The notes: generated from the letters alone by a model not told the origin. A stretch of 34,259 nucleotides of DNA from Polyangiaceae bacterium (GCA_025937895.1 JAICQL010000069.1:1-34259), one strand, 5' to 3'. Shown: positions 14,976 to 22,013, counted from the stretch's first letter. Translations and numbers: made by a program.

Positions 14976-15182
14976 GGAACAATCGGGTTAGTTCCAGCGC
15001 TGGAACAGCAGCGCGGGCTCAGGCACTGAGCCACACCCGAGCCAGCCACGAGGGGCGGTCGGGAGCTATGTATCGGGTTGTGACGCGGCCATCGGGTTAG
15101 CCGCGGTAGACGACCGGTGCCGCGAGAATCGGGTTACTCGCGGTGGGTCACTGAGCCTGAAGAATCGGGTTACTCCCGGCTC
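14976..15182 (-). other. Hairpin array with invariant loop ATCGGGTTA (unknown structured element)
   Basis: Within the 483-base gap between flagellins 2 and 3, four hairpins present the same ten-base loop on different stems. They are GGAAC/GTTCC with AATCGGGTTA (14976-14995), CGCGGC/GCCGCG with CATCGGGTTA (15084-15105), CCGCGAG/CTCGCGG with AATCGGGTTA (15120-15143), and GAGCCTGAAG/CTCCCGGCTC with AATCGGGTTA (15153-15182, two mismatches). A degenerate core TATCGGGTTG without a clear stem sits at 15071-15080, and an extra GGCTCAG/CTGAGCC hairpin at 15016-15032. In the fourth stem one mismatch becomes a G-U pair if the minus strand is transcribed, where the loop reads UAACCCGAUU. No ORF fits here. 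It may be the 3' UTR of flagellin 3, a separate small RNA, or a DNA-binding array. I do not recognise the family. Confidence 0.6.
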
Positions 15183-15285
15183 ATCCTCGTGTACGGCTCG
15201 GGTGCAGTGGGCTGAACCAAAACCGTGCGTTTCAAATCACGTTAGCGCGCGCCAAGGCTGGGAGGGCCGCGCCGCCGGGCGACGC

Positions 15286-16116
15286 TCACTGCAGCAGGTT
15301 CAACGCCAGGTTCGGCAGCTGATTGGCCTGCGCCAGCACGGAGACGCCCGCCTGCGACAGCACCTGGTTGCGGGCCAGCGCCGCCGTCTCGCTGGCCACG
15401 TCCACGTCGCGAATGCGCGAGTTGGCCGCCGACAGGTTCAGGCGCATGGTCTCGATCGAGGAGATGGTGGTGCCCAGGCGGTTCATCGAGGCGCCGTACT
15501 TGGCGCGCTCGGTCGACACGATGCTGAGCGCAGAGTCGATGATGCCCAGCGCGGCCAGCGCCCCGGTGATGCCGCTGCCGCCGATGGCGTTGGCGCTGCC
15601 GGTGATGGCGGTCAAGCCGAAGCCGCCGAAGGTCAGCGAGAGCTGGTCGGCGGTGGCATCATCCAGACCGATCTGGAACTGGATGGTGGACACGTTGAGC
15701 GAGAGCAACTCCTTGCCGTTGAACTTGGCGGAGCCCTGGATGCGCCCGATCTCGCTCTTGAGCGCCTGATATTCGGTGTCGAGAAAGCCGCGATCGGTGG
15801 CGGTCAAGCTGCCGTTGGCGCCCTGCATCGCCAGCTCGCGCATGCGGCCCATGATCGAGTGCACCTCGGCCAGCGCGCCCTCCGCCGTCTGCACCATGCT
15901 GATGGCGTCCTGCGCATTGCGCTCGGCGATCGCAAAAGACCGGATCTGCGTGCCCATGCTCTCGCTGATGGCGAGCCCTGCGGCATCATCCGCTGCAGAG
16001 ACGATGCGAAGGCCGCTCGACAGGCGATCAAAGCTCGAGTTCAGCGCAGAGGCGGACTTCGCCAGGTTCTTCTGGGCCTGCAGCGATGGGATGTTGGTCT
16101 TGATTACTAGCGACAT
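15286..16116 (-). CDS. fliC: Flagellin 3 (divergent paralogue)
   Basis: This protein is also 276 residues with standard flagellin ends (DRLSSGLRIVSAADDAAGLA; NSRIRDVDVASETAALARNQ; LAQANQLPNLALNLLQ). It is clearly more distant from flagellins 1 and 2 than they are from each other: it begins MSLVIKTNIPSLQ and has GTTISSIETMRLN in place of the EVAQ block. It starts 15 bases after the stop of the glycosyltransferase gene, has no purine-rich leader like the other two and no sigma-28-like motif, so it appears to be the last gene of the csrA-maf transcript. A hook-proximal or minor filament subunit with separate timing is a reasonable inference. Confidence 0.94.
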   Translation of the reverse strand: MSLVIKTNIPSLQAQKNLAKSASALNSSFDRLSSGLRIVSAADDAAGLAISESMGTQIRSFAIAERNAQDAISMVQTAEGALAEVHSIMGRMRELAMQGANGSLTATDRGFLDTEYQALKSEIGRIQGSAKFNGKELLSLNVSTIQFQIGLDDATADQLSLTFGGFGLTAITGSANAIGGSGITGALAALGIIDSALSIVSTERAKYGASMNRLGTTISSIETMRLNLSAANSRIRDVDVASETAALARNQVLSQAGVSVLAQANQLPNLALNLLQ

Positions 16117-16131
16117 GATGGCTTGCTTTCT

Positions 16132-18081
16132 CTAGGGGCGGTGAGCGGCGCCGGCAGCCAGCCGAGCCGATCCTTCGAGGAGCGCTCGTTCGAGCTCACG
16201 CGCAGCCTGTTCGACGGCGCTAGCAACCCGGGCGCTCCTCTGAGTTGCTTCTCGTGCTTGTCGGTGTGGACCTTGCAGCTTGACGTCCTCCGCGGGCTCG
16301 GGCTGCCACTCGAGCGCGGCGTGAATGGCGCGATGCGCCCAGGCATCCACCAGCGGACAGGCCGCCACGGCGTCACGGATCTCCGACTCCGCCTGCTCCA
16401 GGCGGTCATAGGCGGCGCGCACTCGCTGCGGCTCGCCGCTGAGGGTGACGTGGGAGGCATACAGCGCGTAGCGGCGCACCCGCCGAGCCGCGCGCCGCAC
16501 CGCCAGGCACGAGCCGGCGTGCCGCTCCAGCCAGGCGGCGATGGCGGCGGGCTCGAGCGGAGCCCTGAGCGCGCGCGCCTGAGCGGCAATGTCTGCTGCG
16601 CTGATCGAGCACTCAGGCAGCTCGGCCAGCACCTGCGCCAGGGGTATGTCCTGAAAGCCGGGGATGTGCACCCCGCCCTGGGTGGCATTGATCAAGCGCA
16701 GCGCGCTGCCAGCCTTCTGCAGCAGCTCCGCCGTGCGCTGGAAGAAGTCTCGAACGTTGTCGAAGCTGGCGATCGAGTCGACCTCGCCCTGGCCGCCCCA
16801 GGCCGGCACTCGGCGGTGAGGCTCGCGCGGCCGCGCCGGGCCCTGCGCCTCGCCGTGCACGCGCAGCACCTCCTCGTTCCAGTCGACGTGCACCACGCCG
16901 CCCTCGCCGACCCTGGCCTTCGAGCTCTCGTAGCCGGTCCCGGAGGCGTACGTGCGGCCCTGGGTGAAGGCCAGATCTTGACCGACCAGTACGATCGGCG
17001 AGCAGCCCAGCGCCCGCGCCAGCGAGAAAGCCAGGGTGGACACGCTGCCCGAGACGGGCAAACCGGGCTGTCCAGTCAGCTCCTCCAGCGGCCCATCCAG
17101 CTGAGGCATCAGCTCGTGCACTGGCAACAGTGGGCCCGTGCCCGTGCGCAGCGTCTCCGGCGCAGCCGTCAGGCTGAAGGCCCGCACCGCGCGATCGATG
17201 AACGGCAAGTTGCGCAGCTTGCTCGAGGCGTCGATGCTCTCCAGACAGGCCACCACCTGCGGCTCCAGCCCGCGCTTGCCCAGCGAGACGGCACCCGAGT
17301 TGGTGGCAATGACGATGCCCTTCTGCGCGGCCGTGGCCAGCAGGTCGATGTTCTCGTCCAGCGACGGCCCGGCGCCGATGATGAACGCCGGCACGTTCCG
17401 GAAGCGCCCGCGCAGCGTCAAGAATGGCACCGCTTCCGTCAGCAGCGCCACGTTCTCGATGGCGTCCTCGACCCAGATCTTGGCGCGATTGTTCAGCGTG
17501 TTCTTGGACATCACCGAGCGCTGCAGCAGGCTCGGCACCAGCTCCACGAAGCGCGCCGCCTCCTCTGGGTACGCCCTGTGGTAGCCGGGGGTGGCGAGCA
17601 CGCGCACGTCGTTGACGCGCACCGCAAAATCGCTCCAGACACGCATGAGATCGGTCGCGCCGTGCACGACGATCAGGCTGCCCAGATCGAGCGGGCCATA
17701 CTCGAGCAGGGTGCGCAGCAGCGCAGGGTCGGGATCATAGACCACGATCGGCACCCGGCACATCGCGCGCGCGATGCGCGGCAGCTGCCCCGCCGCCATC
17801 CCGAAGATCAACACGACGTTGTCGTCCGTGACGTCCTGCAGCTGTGCGAACACGTCCGCCGTCGAGAGCTCCGTGCCGAAGCGCTGGTTGCCCACTCTCA
17901 GGTACGGCGTGCCGTCGGCTTGCAGCTCCACCTTCCCGCGCGGCTCGGCCGCACGAATGGCGGCCTGCGTGTCCGGAGGGATCGGCAGCGACTGGAGGTT
18001 GGCCTCCAGAAAGTAGGAACGCCGCTGCGCGGCTGCGTCGACCGGATCCGGCGTCAGCTGGGCAACGGCGGCAGCGCTCAT
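16132..18081 (-). CDS. Maf-type motility accessory factor, flagellin glycosyltransferase (DUF115)
   Basis: The 649-residue protein matches the motility-associated factor/MptE-like (DUF115) family, whose members attach nonulosonic sugars such as pseudaminic or legionaminic acid to flagellin in the cytoplasm. Recognisable blocks are the central VPAFIIGAGPSLDENI (about residues 230-245), IVIATNSGAVSLGKRGLEP, and SPIVLVGQDLAFTQGRTYA (about 362-379). The C-terminal 200 residues are helical and Ala/Arg/Glu-rich. The ATG overlaps the csrA stop (ATGA), and the gene ends 15 bases before flagellin 3. This arrangement links CsrA control, flagellin modification and a flagellin in one unit. No sugar-biosynthesis genes are in the window, so the donor is unknown. 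Confidence 0.85.
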   Translation of the reverse strand: MSAAAVAQLTPDPVDAAAQRRSYFLEANLQSLPIPPDTQAAIRAAEPRGKVELQADGTPYLRVGNQRFGTELSTADVFAQLQDVTDDNVVLIFGMAAGQLPRIARAMCRVPIVVYDPDPALLRTLLEYGPLDLGSLIVVHGATDLMRVWSDFAVRVNDVRVLATPGYHRAYPEEAARFVELVPSLLQRSVMSKNTLNNRAKIWVEDAIENVALLTEAVPFLTLRGRFRNVPAFIIGAGPSLDENIDLLATAAQKGIVIATNSGAVSLGKRGLEPQVVACLESIDASSKLRNLPFIDRAVRAFSLTAAPETLRTGTGPLLPVHELMPQLDGPLEELTGQPGLPVSGSVSTLAFSLARALGCSPIVLVGQDLAFTQGRTYASGTGYESSKARVGEGGVVHVDWNEEVLRVHGEAQGPARPREPHRRVPAWGGQGEVDSIASFDNVRDFFQRTAELLQKAGSALRLINATQGGVHIPGFQDIPLAQVLAELPECSISAADIAAQARALRAPLEPAAIAAWLERHAGSCLAVRRAARRVRRYALYASHVTLSGEPQRVRAAYDRLEQAESEIRDAVAACPLVDAWAHRAIHAALEWQPEPAEDVKLQGPHRQAREATQRSARVASAVEQAARELERALLEGSARLAAGAAHRP

Positions 18082-18386
18082 ACGGGCTTTGGATCCTTGG
18101 CAGGCCCGGCGCCAGGGCGCCGCAGCACCGTCACCGATATGGCGGCCAGGCCCGAGTTTTCGGCGGGGCGCGCCGGAGTCAGCGCTCCGGCGTCTGCCAC
18201 GCTACTCTGCGCGGCAGTGCGGTTGGCCTCTTCAATCGAGTCGCGCACCTCTCCGCGCAGCACCGTCAGGCCGCGTGGAGCACGAATACCCAGCTTGACG
18301 GAGCTCCGATGGACCTCGGTAACGACCAGCTCGATCTCTTCGCCAATCGCCACCCGCTGTCCCTTGCGGCGTGAAATCACCAGCAT
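18078..18386 (-). CDS. csrA: CsrA translational regulator with C-terminal extension
   Basis: The protein begins with the canonical CsrA N-terminus MLVISRRKGQRVAIGEEIEL. It keeps SSVKLGIRAPRGLTVLRGEV, including the Arg at position 44 that contacts RNA in characterised CsrA. CsrA dimers bind GGA-containing leader motifs and block translation; flagellin mRNA is a known target in several bacteria. The ATG at 18386 matches the family start; an ATG at 18398 would lie inside the predicted promoter. The core ends near residue 57, but the protein runs to 102 residues, adding a roughly 45-residue Ala/Pro-rich tail not usual in CsrA. It overlaps the maf gene (ATGA). No fliW, its usual protein antagonist, is in the window. 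Confidence 0.93.
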   Translation of the reverse strand: MLVISRRKGQRVAIGEEIELVVTEVHRSSVKLGIRAPRGLTVLRGEVRDSIEEANRTAAQSSVADAGALTPARPAENSGLAAISVTVLRRPGAGPAKDPKPV

Positions 18387-18398
18387 CGTGCCACTCAT

Positions 18399-18414
18399 TG
18401 CACGATGGGTGCCA
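18399..18414 (-). promoter_or_regulatory. Sigma-54 promoter of csrA-maf-flagellin 3
   Basis: The minus strand reads TGGCACCCATCGTGCA, matching TGGCACG-N4-TTGCA at nearly every conserved base with correct GG-N10-GC spacing. The -12 C is 14 bases before the csrA ATG, so transcription is predicted to begin about two bases before the start codon. Confidence 0.72.
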
Positions 18415-18449
18415 AGCGCCGCCGCGGGCTGGGCAAGCCGCAATCGCCG

Positions 18450-18478
18450 GCTTGGCGAGTGTTGCTCGCCGGCCAAGC
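18450..18478. repeat. Hairpin upstream of the csrA promoter
   Basis: GCTTGGCGAG (18450-18459) pairs with CTCGCC (18465-18470) and, after a short bulge, AAGC (18475-18478), around a five-base loop. It lies about 36-64 bases upstream of the csrA sigma-54 site. It could be an activator site. Confidence 0.4.
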
Positions 18479-18656
18479 GTCGCGGCGTTGACGGGGCGGG
18501 TCCAGCCGCCTGACACCGGGCGCGCGGGTGGCGGCAGACCCGCCTTTTACGTCGCCGCGGCCCGGAGCCTGCGTGCGCGCACCCAGGCCCAGCTCGCAGG
18601 GGGGCGCACGCCTCGGCGCGCAGCGCGCGCGGAGCAGCCCGAGCGGATGAGGTTCA

Positions 18657-18697
18657 AGGGGCCGAGGGGAGAGGAGGAGACCTCACCCTCGACCCCT
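18657..18697 (-). terminator. Hairpin downstream of flgL
   Basis: AGGGG-CC-GAGGG (18657-18668) pairs with CCCTC-GA-CCCCT (18686-18697), starting 15 bases after the flgL stop on the minus strand. It lacks a U-tract. It probably marks the 3' end of the flgK-flgL transcript. The rest of the 325-base gap to csrA holds the csrA promoter, another hairpin, and no gene that I can support. Confidence 0.5.
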
Positions 18698-18711
18698 CGA
18701 ATCCGAAGACG

Positions 18712-19587
18712 TCAGAACAGGTCGTTGCCCGTGCCCAGCGTGTTGCGGGCCACGGCGATCGCCTGCTCCAGCGTGGTCGTCAGCTGGCTGAGCTCACTCA
18801 GGGCGCTGAACGGATCCACCTCGCCCAGCTCGCTGCGGCGCCGATCCAGCTCCAGCGCCGTGACGGACAGCGCCTCATCGGCAGCATCCAGGCGATTCAT
18901 GATCAGACCGGACTTGGCCTGCGCCCGGACGATCTGCGCGCGCGAGGCCTCCAGATTGCCGAGCGTATCGGCGACCTGCGCGCCGTCGCCCGCCAGCAAG
19001 GCGGCGCGCAGCGCGCCCAGCGTGGCGAAGGCGTCCACCCCACCGGCGGCCGTGAAGGCCTCCGCACCGCTCACGGTCACCGCCGCGGTGACGCCGGGCG
19101 AGACCTCCACCGCGTGCTCCTCCCCGTCACCCTGGTAGGTGCCGGTGGGAGACAGCGCCGCCGTGTCGGTGCGATTGCCGGAGAACAGGAAGCCGCGGCC
19201 GCCGCGCGTGTTGGCGGTGGCCACGAACTGCGACTGCAGCGCCTCCACCTCCTCGGCGAGCGTGCGCCGGTCTTCCGCCGTCAAGCTGCCGTTGGCGCCC
19301 TGCATCGCCAGCTCCTGCGCGCGCACCATCAGGCCCGCGGCCTCGGCCAGCGTGCTCTCGCTGAGCCGGATATCGGAGCGCACCGTGTCGATGGTGGCGC
19401 GATAGTCCGCCGTGCGCGACGCCTGCGCCGCGAGGCGCGTCATGCGCGCCGCGGCCACGGGATCATCCGAGGGCGCGCTGACCCGGCTGCCAGACGTGAT
19501 CTGGTTGGTCAGCTGCGCGTGCCGCGAGCGCAGCGCCGCCAGTGAGCGTTGGGCCGAGGTGAAGCGCATGTTGTCGGTGACTCTCAT
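18712..19587 (-). CDS. flgL: Hook-filament junction protein FlgL
   Basis: The protein has the flagellin-like N-terminus of FlgL/HAP3 (MRVTDNMRF, then LTNQITSGSRVSAPSDDPVA), the mid-segment AQELAMQGANGSLTAEDR, GGRGFLFSGN, and a C-terminal coiled region ending LEQAIAVARNTLGTGNDLF. It forms the outer ring between the hook and the first flagellin. The ATG at 19587 has AGGG eight bases upstream and gives 291 residues; an earlier start at 19602 adds five unlikely residues. It begins 19 bases after the flgK stop, and both use the flgK sigma-54 promoter in the simplest reading. Confidence 0.92.
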   Translation of the reverse strand: MRVTDNMRFTSAQRSLAALRSRHAQLTNQITSGSRVSAPSDDPVAAARMTRLAAQASRTADYRATIDTVRSDIRLSESTLAEAAGLMVRAQELAMQGANGSLTAEDRRTLAEEVEALQSQFVATANTRGGRGFLFSGNRTDTAALSPTGTYQGDGEEHAVEVSPGVTAAVTVSGAEAFTAAGGVDAFATLGALRAALLAGDGAQVADTLGNLEASRAQIVRAQAKSGLIMNRLDAADEALSVTALELDRRRSELGEVDPFSALSELSQLTTTLEQAIAVARNTLGTGNDLF

Positions 19588-19606
19588 CTGGCTACCCTGC
19601 AATCAA

Positions 19607-20998
19607 TCAACGGCCGACGGTGTTGATCAGCTCCTCGAGCAGCCGATCGGCGGTGGTGAACACGCGCGAGGCGGCCTCGAAGGCACGCTGATACTTGGTG
19701 AGCGCCACCATCTCTTCATCCAGCGAGACGCCGCTGATGGACTGGCGCACCACCTCCACCTGCGCCGTCATCGCCTCGCGCGTCTCCAGCGTGGCCGCGG
19801 AGTCCGCCTTGCGCTGCCCGACCCGACCGATCAGGCGCGCATACGCCTGGTTGGGGTCGAGGTTGCCGAGCGCGGCCAGCGGCGTGTCCGCCACGCGCGC
19901 CAGGAGCACGGCCTGGCCGGCGTTGCCGGGCAGCTCCGCGGCGCTGGCCGAGGCGGCGATGCGCTCCGGATGGCCCGCGATGTCCGCATCCACCTGCAGC
20001 GACGCGGCGGCACCCGCCTCGGTGGCGCTCAGCGCAAACAGGTTTCGACCCGAGGCGCCGTCGAGTCCGAAGCCGCCCGCGTGCACCGCGTTGACCTGGC
20101 TGGCGACGTGGAAGGCGAAGGTGTCCAGCTCCGACTGCATCTCGACCAGATCGTGGTCACGCACGGTGAGCACCCCCGAGAGCTGCCCGCCCGACAGAAA
20201 GTGCGTGATGTCGCTACCATTGCCGCCCACGGTCTCCGCCAGCACGCGCAGCTTGCCGTCGCCGCCGATGTCCAGGTTGACATGGCGCGCGCTGTCACCC
20301 TGCATCAAGGTCACGCCCGGCCCCTGCACCACCAGCTGGCCGTTGCCGTCGGTGTACGTGCTGATCTCGATCAAGTCCGCCAGCTCCAGCAGCGCGGCGT
20401 CGCGCTTGTCCTGCAGATCCGCCGGCTCCTCACCGAGGGCTCGGGCCTGATTGATGCGGCCGCTCAGCTGCGCCACGGTGTCGAGCTTGGTGTTGATCTG
20501 CGCCGTCAGCTCCCGCGCTTGCTGGAACAGGTCCGTGCGGAAGTTCTGCATGCGATTGGACGCACTGCGCACCTGATCGGCGAACGCCGCGGCACGGCCG
20601 ATGGTGGTGGAGCGAACGGTCAGGTCATTGGGGGACGCGGACAGCGCCGAGAAGGAGGAGAACAGCTCGCTGAGCGAGCTGCCCAGGCCCGTACCCTGAA
20701 AGTCGTTGAACAGCGCCTCGGCCTGCGAGAGCAGCTGATCGCGGCTGGCAGCCTCGGCGCTGGCGCCTGTGAGGGCCAGGTGCCGCTGCTCCACGAAGCG
20801 ATCCCCCACCCGCCGCAGGCCGGCGACGTGAACGCTGCCGAAGTTGCGGTCGCCCATGTCGCGGGTCTCGATCAGCGCCTGGCGGCGCACGTAGCCCGGC
20901 GTGTTGACGTTGGCGACGTTCTGACCTGTCACCGTGAGGCCGAACGTCTGCGCGGACATGGCATCCCGCGCAGTATTTAGAATGTCGGTCAGTCCCAC
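19607..20998 (-). CDS. flgK: Hook-associated protein FlgK
   Basis: FlgK (HAP1) joins hook to FlgL. The N-terminus GLTDILNTARDAMSAQ, the rod/hook family motif GQNVANVNTPGYVRRQ, and the C-terminal block SLDEEMVALTKYQRAFEAAS identify it. The start is the GTG at 20998, with GGAG eight bases upstream, giving 463 residues; the frame stays open to 21139 but that extension is not FlgK-like. A sigma-54 site (21061-21076) lies about 50 bases before the leader start. The 256-base gap to flgN contains that promoter and no convincing gene. Confidence 0.93.
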   Translation of the reverse strand: MGLTDILNTARDAMSAQTFGLTVTGQNVANVNTPGYVRRQALIETRDMGDRNFGSVHVAGLRRVGDRFVEQRHLALTGASAEAASRDQLLSQAEALFNDFQGTGLGSSLSELFSSFSALSASPNDLTVRSTTIGRAAAFADQVRSASNRMQNFRTDLFQQARELTAQINTKLDTVAQLSGRINQARALGEEPADLQDKRDAALLELADLIEISTYTDGNGQLVVQGPGVTLMQGDSARHVNLDIGGDGKLRVLAETVGGNGSDITHFLSGGQLSGVLTVRDHDLVEMQSELDTFAFHVASQVNAVHAGGFGLDGASGRNLFALSATEAGAAASLQVDADIAGHPERIAASASAAELPGNAGQAVLLARVADTPLAALGNLDPNQAYARLIGRVGQRKADSAATLETREAMTAQVEVVRQSISGVSLDEEMVALTKYQRAFEAASRVFTTADRLLEELINTVGR

Positions 20999-21060
20999 GC
21001 GCTCTTCTCCCGTCGCTGCCTTCGGTGCTCGGCGCCTTGCCGACGCATGCAGCGGCTGCA

Positions 21061-21076
21061 TGCATGTGCCGCGCCA
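21061..21076 (-). promoter_or_regulatory. Sigma-54 promoter of flgK-flgL
   Basis: On the minus strand TGGCGCGGCACATGCA has the TGGC -24 block and GC -12 block at the correct ten-base separation. The -12 C is 64 bases from the flgK GTG, giving a 5' UTR of about 50 bases. Confidence 0.6.
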
Positions 21077-21254
21077 GTGGCGCGAGACGAAGGCGCTAGC
21101 TCCCCGCTTCAGAGAGCGTAGCACGTGCTGAAGAGCCAAGGTGGAACACGGCCGTCACCCTACCGAGGGGACCGCACTGGCTCGCTCTCGCGGCGGGAGA
21201 TGGCGCGCTGAGACGGCGCGCCCTGCTGAAGCACGCGCTCTGCCGAAACGGCGA

Positions 21255-21635
21255 CTAGCCGCGCAGGTTGAGCGCCAGCGGCGGCGGCTGCGAGTTGCCC
21301 TGCGCCTGACCGGGGGCGCTGTATGCGGGGGCTACCGCGGGGGCGAGCAGGGACAACACGCCCTGCACGCAGGAGCGAGCATGCGCGAGCAACAGCTGAT
21401 TCGACAGCGCCGCCTGCCGCACCCGCTCCAGCAGTGCGCGCTCCTCTGCAACCAGCGGCTGCGCAGCGACACACTGCTTCAGCTGCGCGTCCAGCTCCAG
21501 CTTGCGCGCAGCAAACGCCTCGATGGCGTCTCGATCCAGCCGGGCGAGCGCATCCCGCTCCGAGAGCAGCAGCTGCTCGAGCTCGGTTAGGACCTCGCTG
21601 GCGGGCGAGCCCACGGCTGGCTGCTGCTCTTTCAC
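21255..21635 (-). CDS. flgN: FlgN-like export chaperone
   Basis: This 126-residue, mostly helical protein has the FlgN-type pattern VLTELEQLLLSERDALARLDRDAIEAF... and a Pro/Gln-rich tail. FlgN is the cytoplasmic chaperone for FlgK and FlgL, whose genes follow directly. Its ATG overlaps the flgM stop (ATGA), a common flgM-flgN arrangement. Sequence conservation in this family is low, so the call rests on size, helical heptads and position. Confidence 0.75.
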   Translation of the reverse strand: MKEQQPAVGSPASEVLTELEQLLLSERDALARLDRDAIEAFAARKLELDAQLKQCVAAQPLVAEERALLERVRQAALSNQLLLAHARSCVQGVLSLLAPAVAPAYSAPGQAQGNSQPPPLALNLRG

Positions 21636-21919
21636 TCGCCCTGATCGATCAAGCGCTGAGCGATCAGCTGCGAGTCAAACTTCAGGCTGCCCGACGCGAT
21701 GCTCTGCCGCAACCGCTCCACCTTGGCACGGTCGACAGTGGCCTCACCCGCGGCCAGCGCTCGGGCCTCAGCAGAGATGGACACGCGCGCCGCGCGTACG
21801 GAGGTGCTACTCGAGCCCGTCTCACCCGTGGCCGGTGACTCGCGAACGGTCACTGGCTCTACGGCGTTCTGCCGCTGGTATGCGTTGAGGGCTGAATGGC
21901 TACTAATGATTCCCTTCAT
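21632..21919 (-). CDS. flgM: Anti-sigma-28 factor FlgM
   Basis: The 95-residue protein has a disordered N-terminal half and the FlgM C-terminal helices VSISAEARAL and VDRAKVERLRQSIASGSLKF with AQRLIDQ. FlgM binds FliA (sigma-28) and is exported once the hook is complete, which releases late gene expression. The ATG has a good GGGGAGAAG ribosome-binding site. A sigma-28-like promoter (21965-21991) precedes it, giving negative feedback. fliA itself is not in the window. Confidence 0.9.
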   Translation of the reverse strand: MKGIISSHSALNAYQRQNAVEPVTVRESPATGETGSSSTSVRAARVSISAEARALAAGEATVDRAKVERLRQSIASGSLKFDSQLIAQRLIDQGE

Positions 21920-21964
21920 TTGCTTCTCCCCTCACCCTGGATGCTCATGACCTACATCCTGCGG

Positions 21965-21991
21965 CGATCGGACGTGCTGGACGAACCTTGA
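21965..21991 (-). promoter_or_regulatory. Sigma-28-like promoter of flgM-flgN
   Basis: The minus strand reads TCAA (-35), 15 bases, TCCGATCG (-10), closer to the FliA consensus TAAA-N15-GCCGATAA than the flagellin versions and with identical spacing. The predicted leader is about 40 bases. Confidence 0.65.
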
Positions 21992-22013
21992 GCTAAAAAA
22001 TACGCTCGTCCAG
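21977..22013. repeat. Inverted repeat overlapping the flgM promoter
   Basis: CTGGACGA (21977-21984) and TCGTCCAG (22006-22013) are perfect inverted arms separated by 21 A/T-richer bases. The left arm falls in the spacer of the flgM sigma-28-like promoter, so a bound protein would affect that promoter. Confidence 0.6.

Noticed and set aside
14976..15182. CRISPR-like or integron-like array
   Set aside because: The conserved unit is only ten bases, sits in hairpin loops, and is spaced irregularly (about 19-90 bases); there are no equal spacers, cas genes or integrase.
14976..15182. CsrA-sponge RNA of the CsrB type
   Set aside because: The loop reads AUCGGGUUA or UAACCCGAU depending on strand and lacks the GGA that CsrA needs. 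The architecture is similar, but the ligand is probably different.
16123..18513. Plus-strand ORF of 796 codons opposite the maf and csrA genes
   Set aside because: The minus strand has clear DUF115 and CsrA motifs with ATGA overlap. The plus-strand frame has no recognisable motif and no ribosome-binding site.
20999..21139. N-terminal extension of FlgK to 21139
   Set aside because: The extra 47 residues have no FlgK similarity and contain the sigma-54 promoter. The GTG at 20998 has a good Shine-Dalgarno and gives the family N-terminus.
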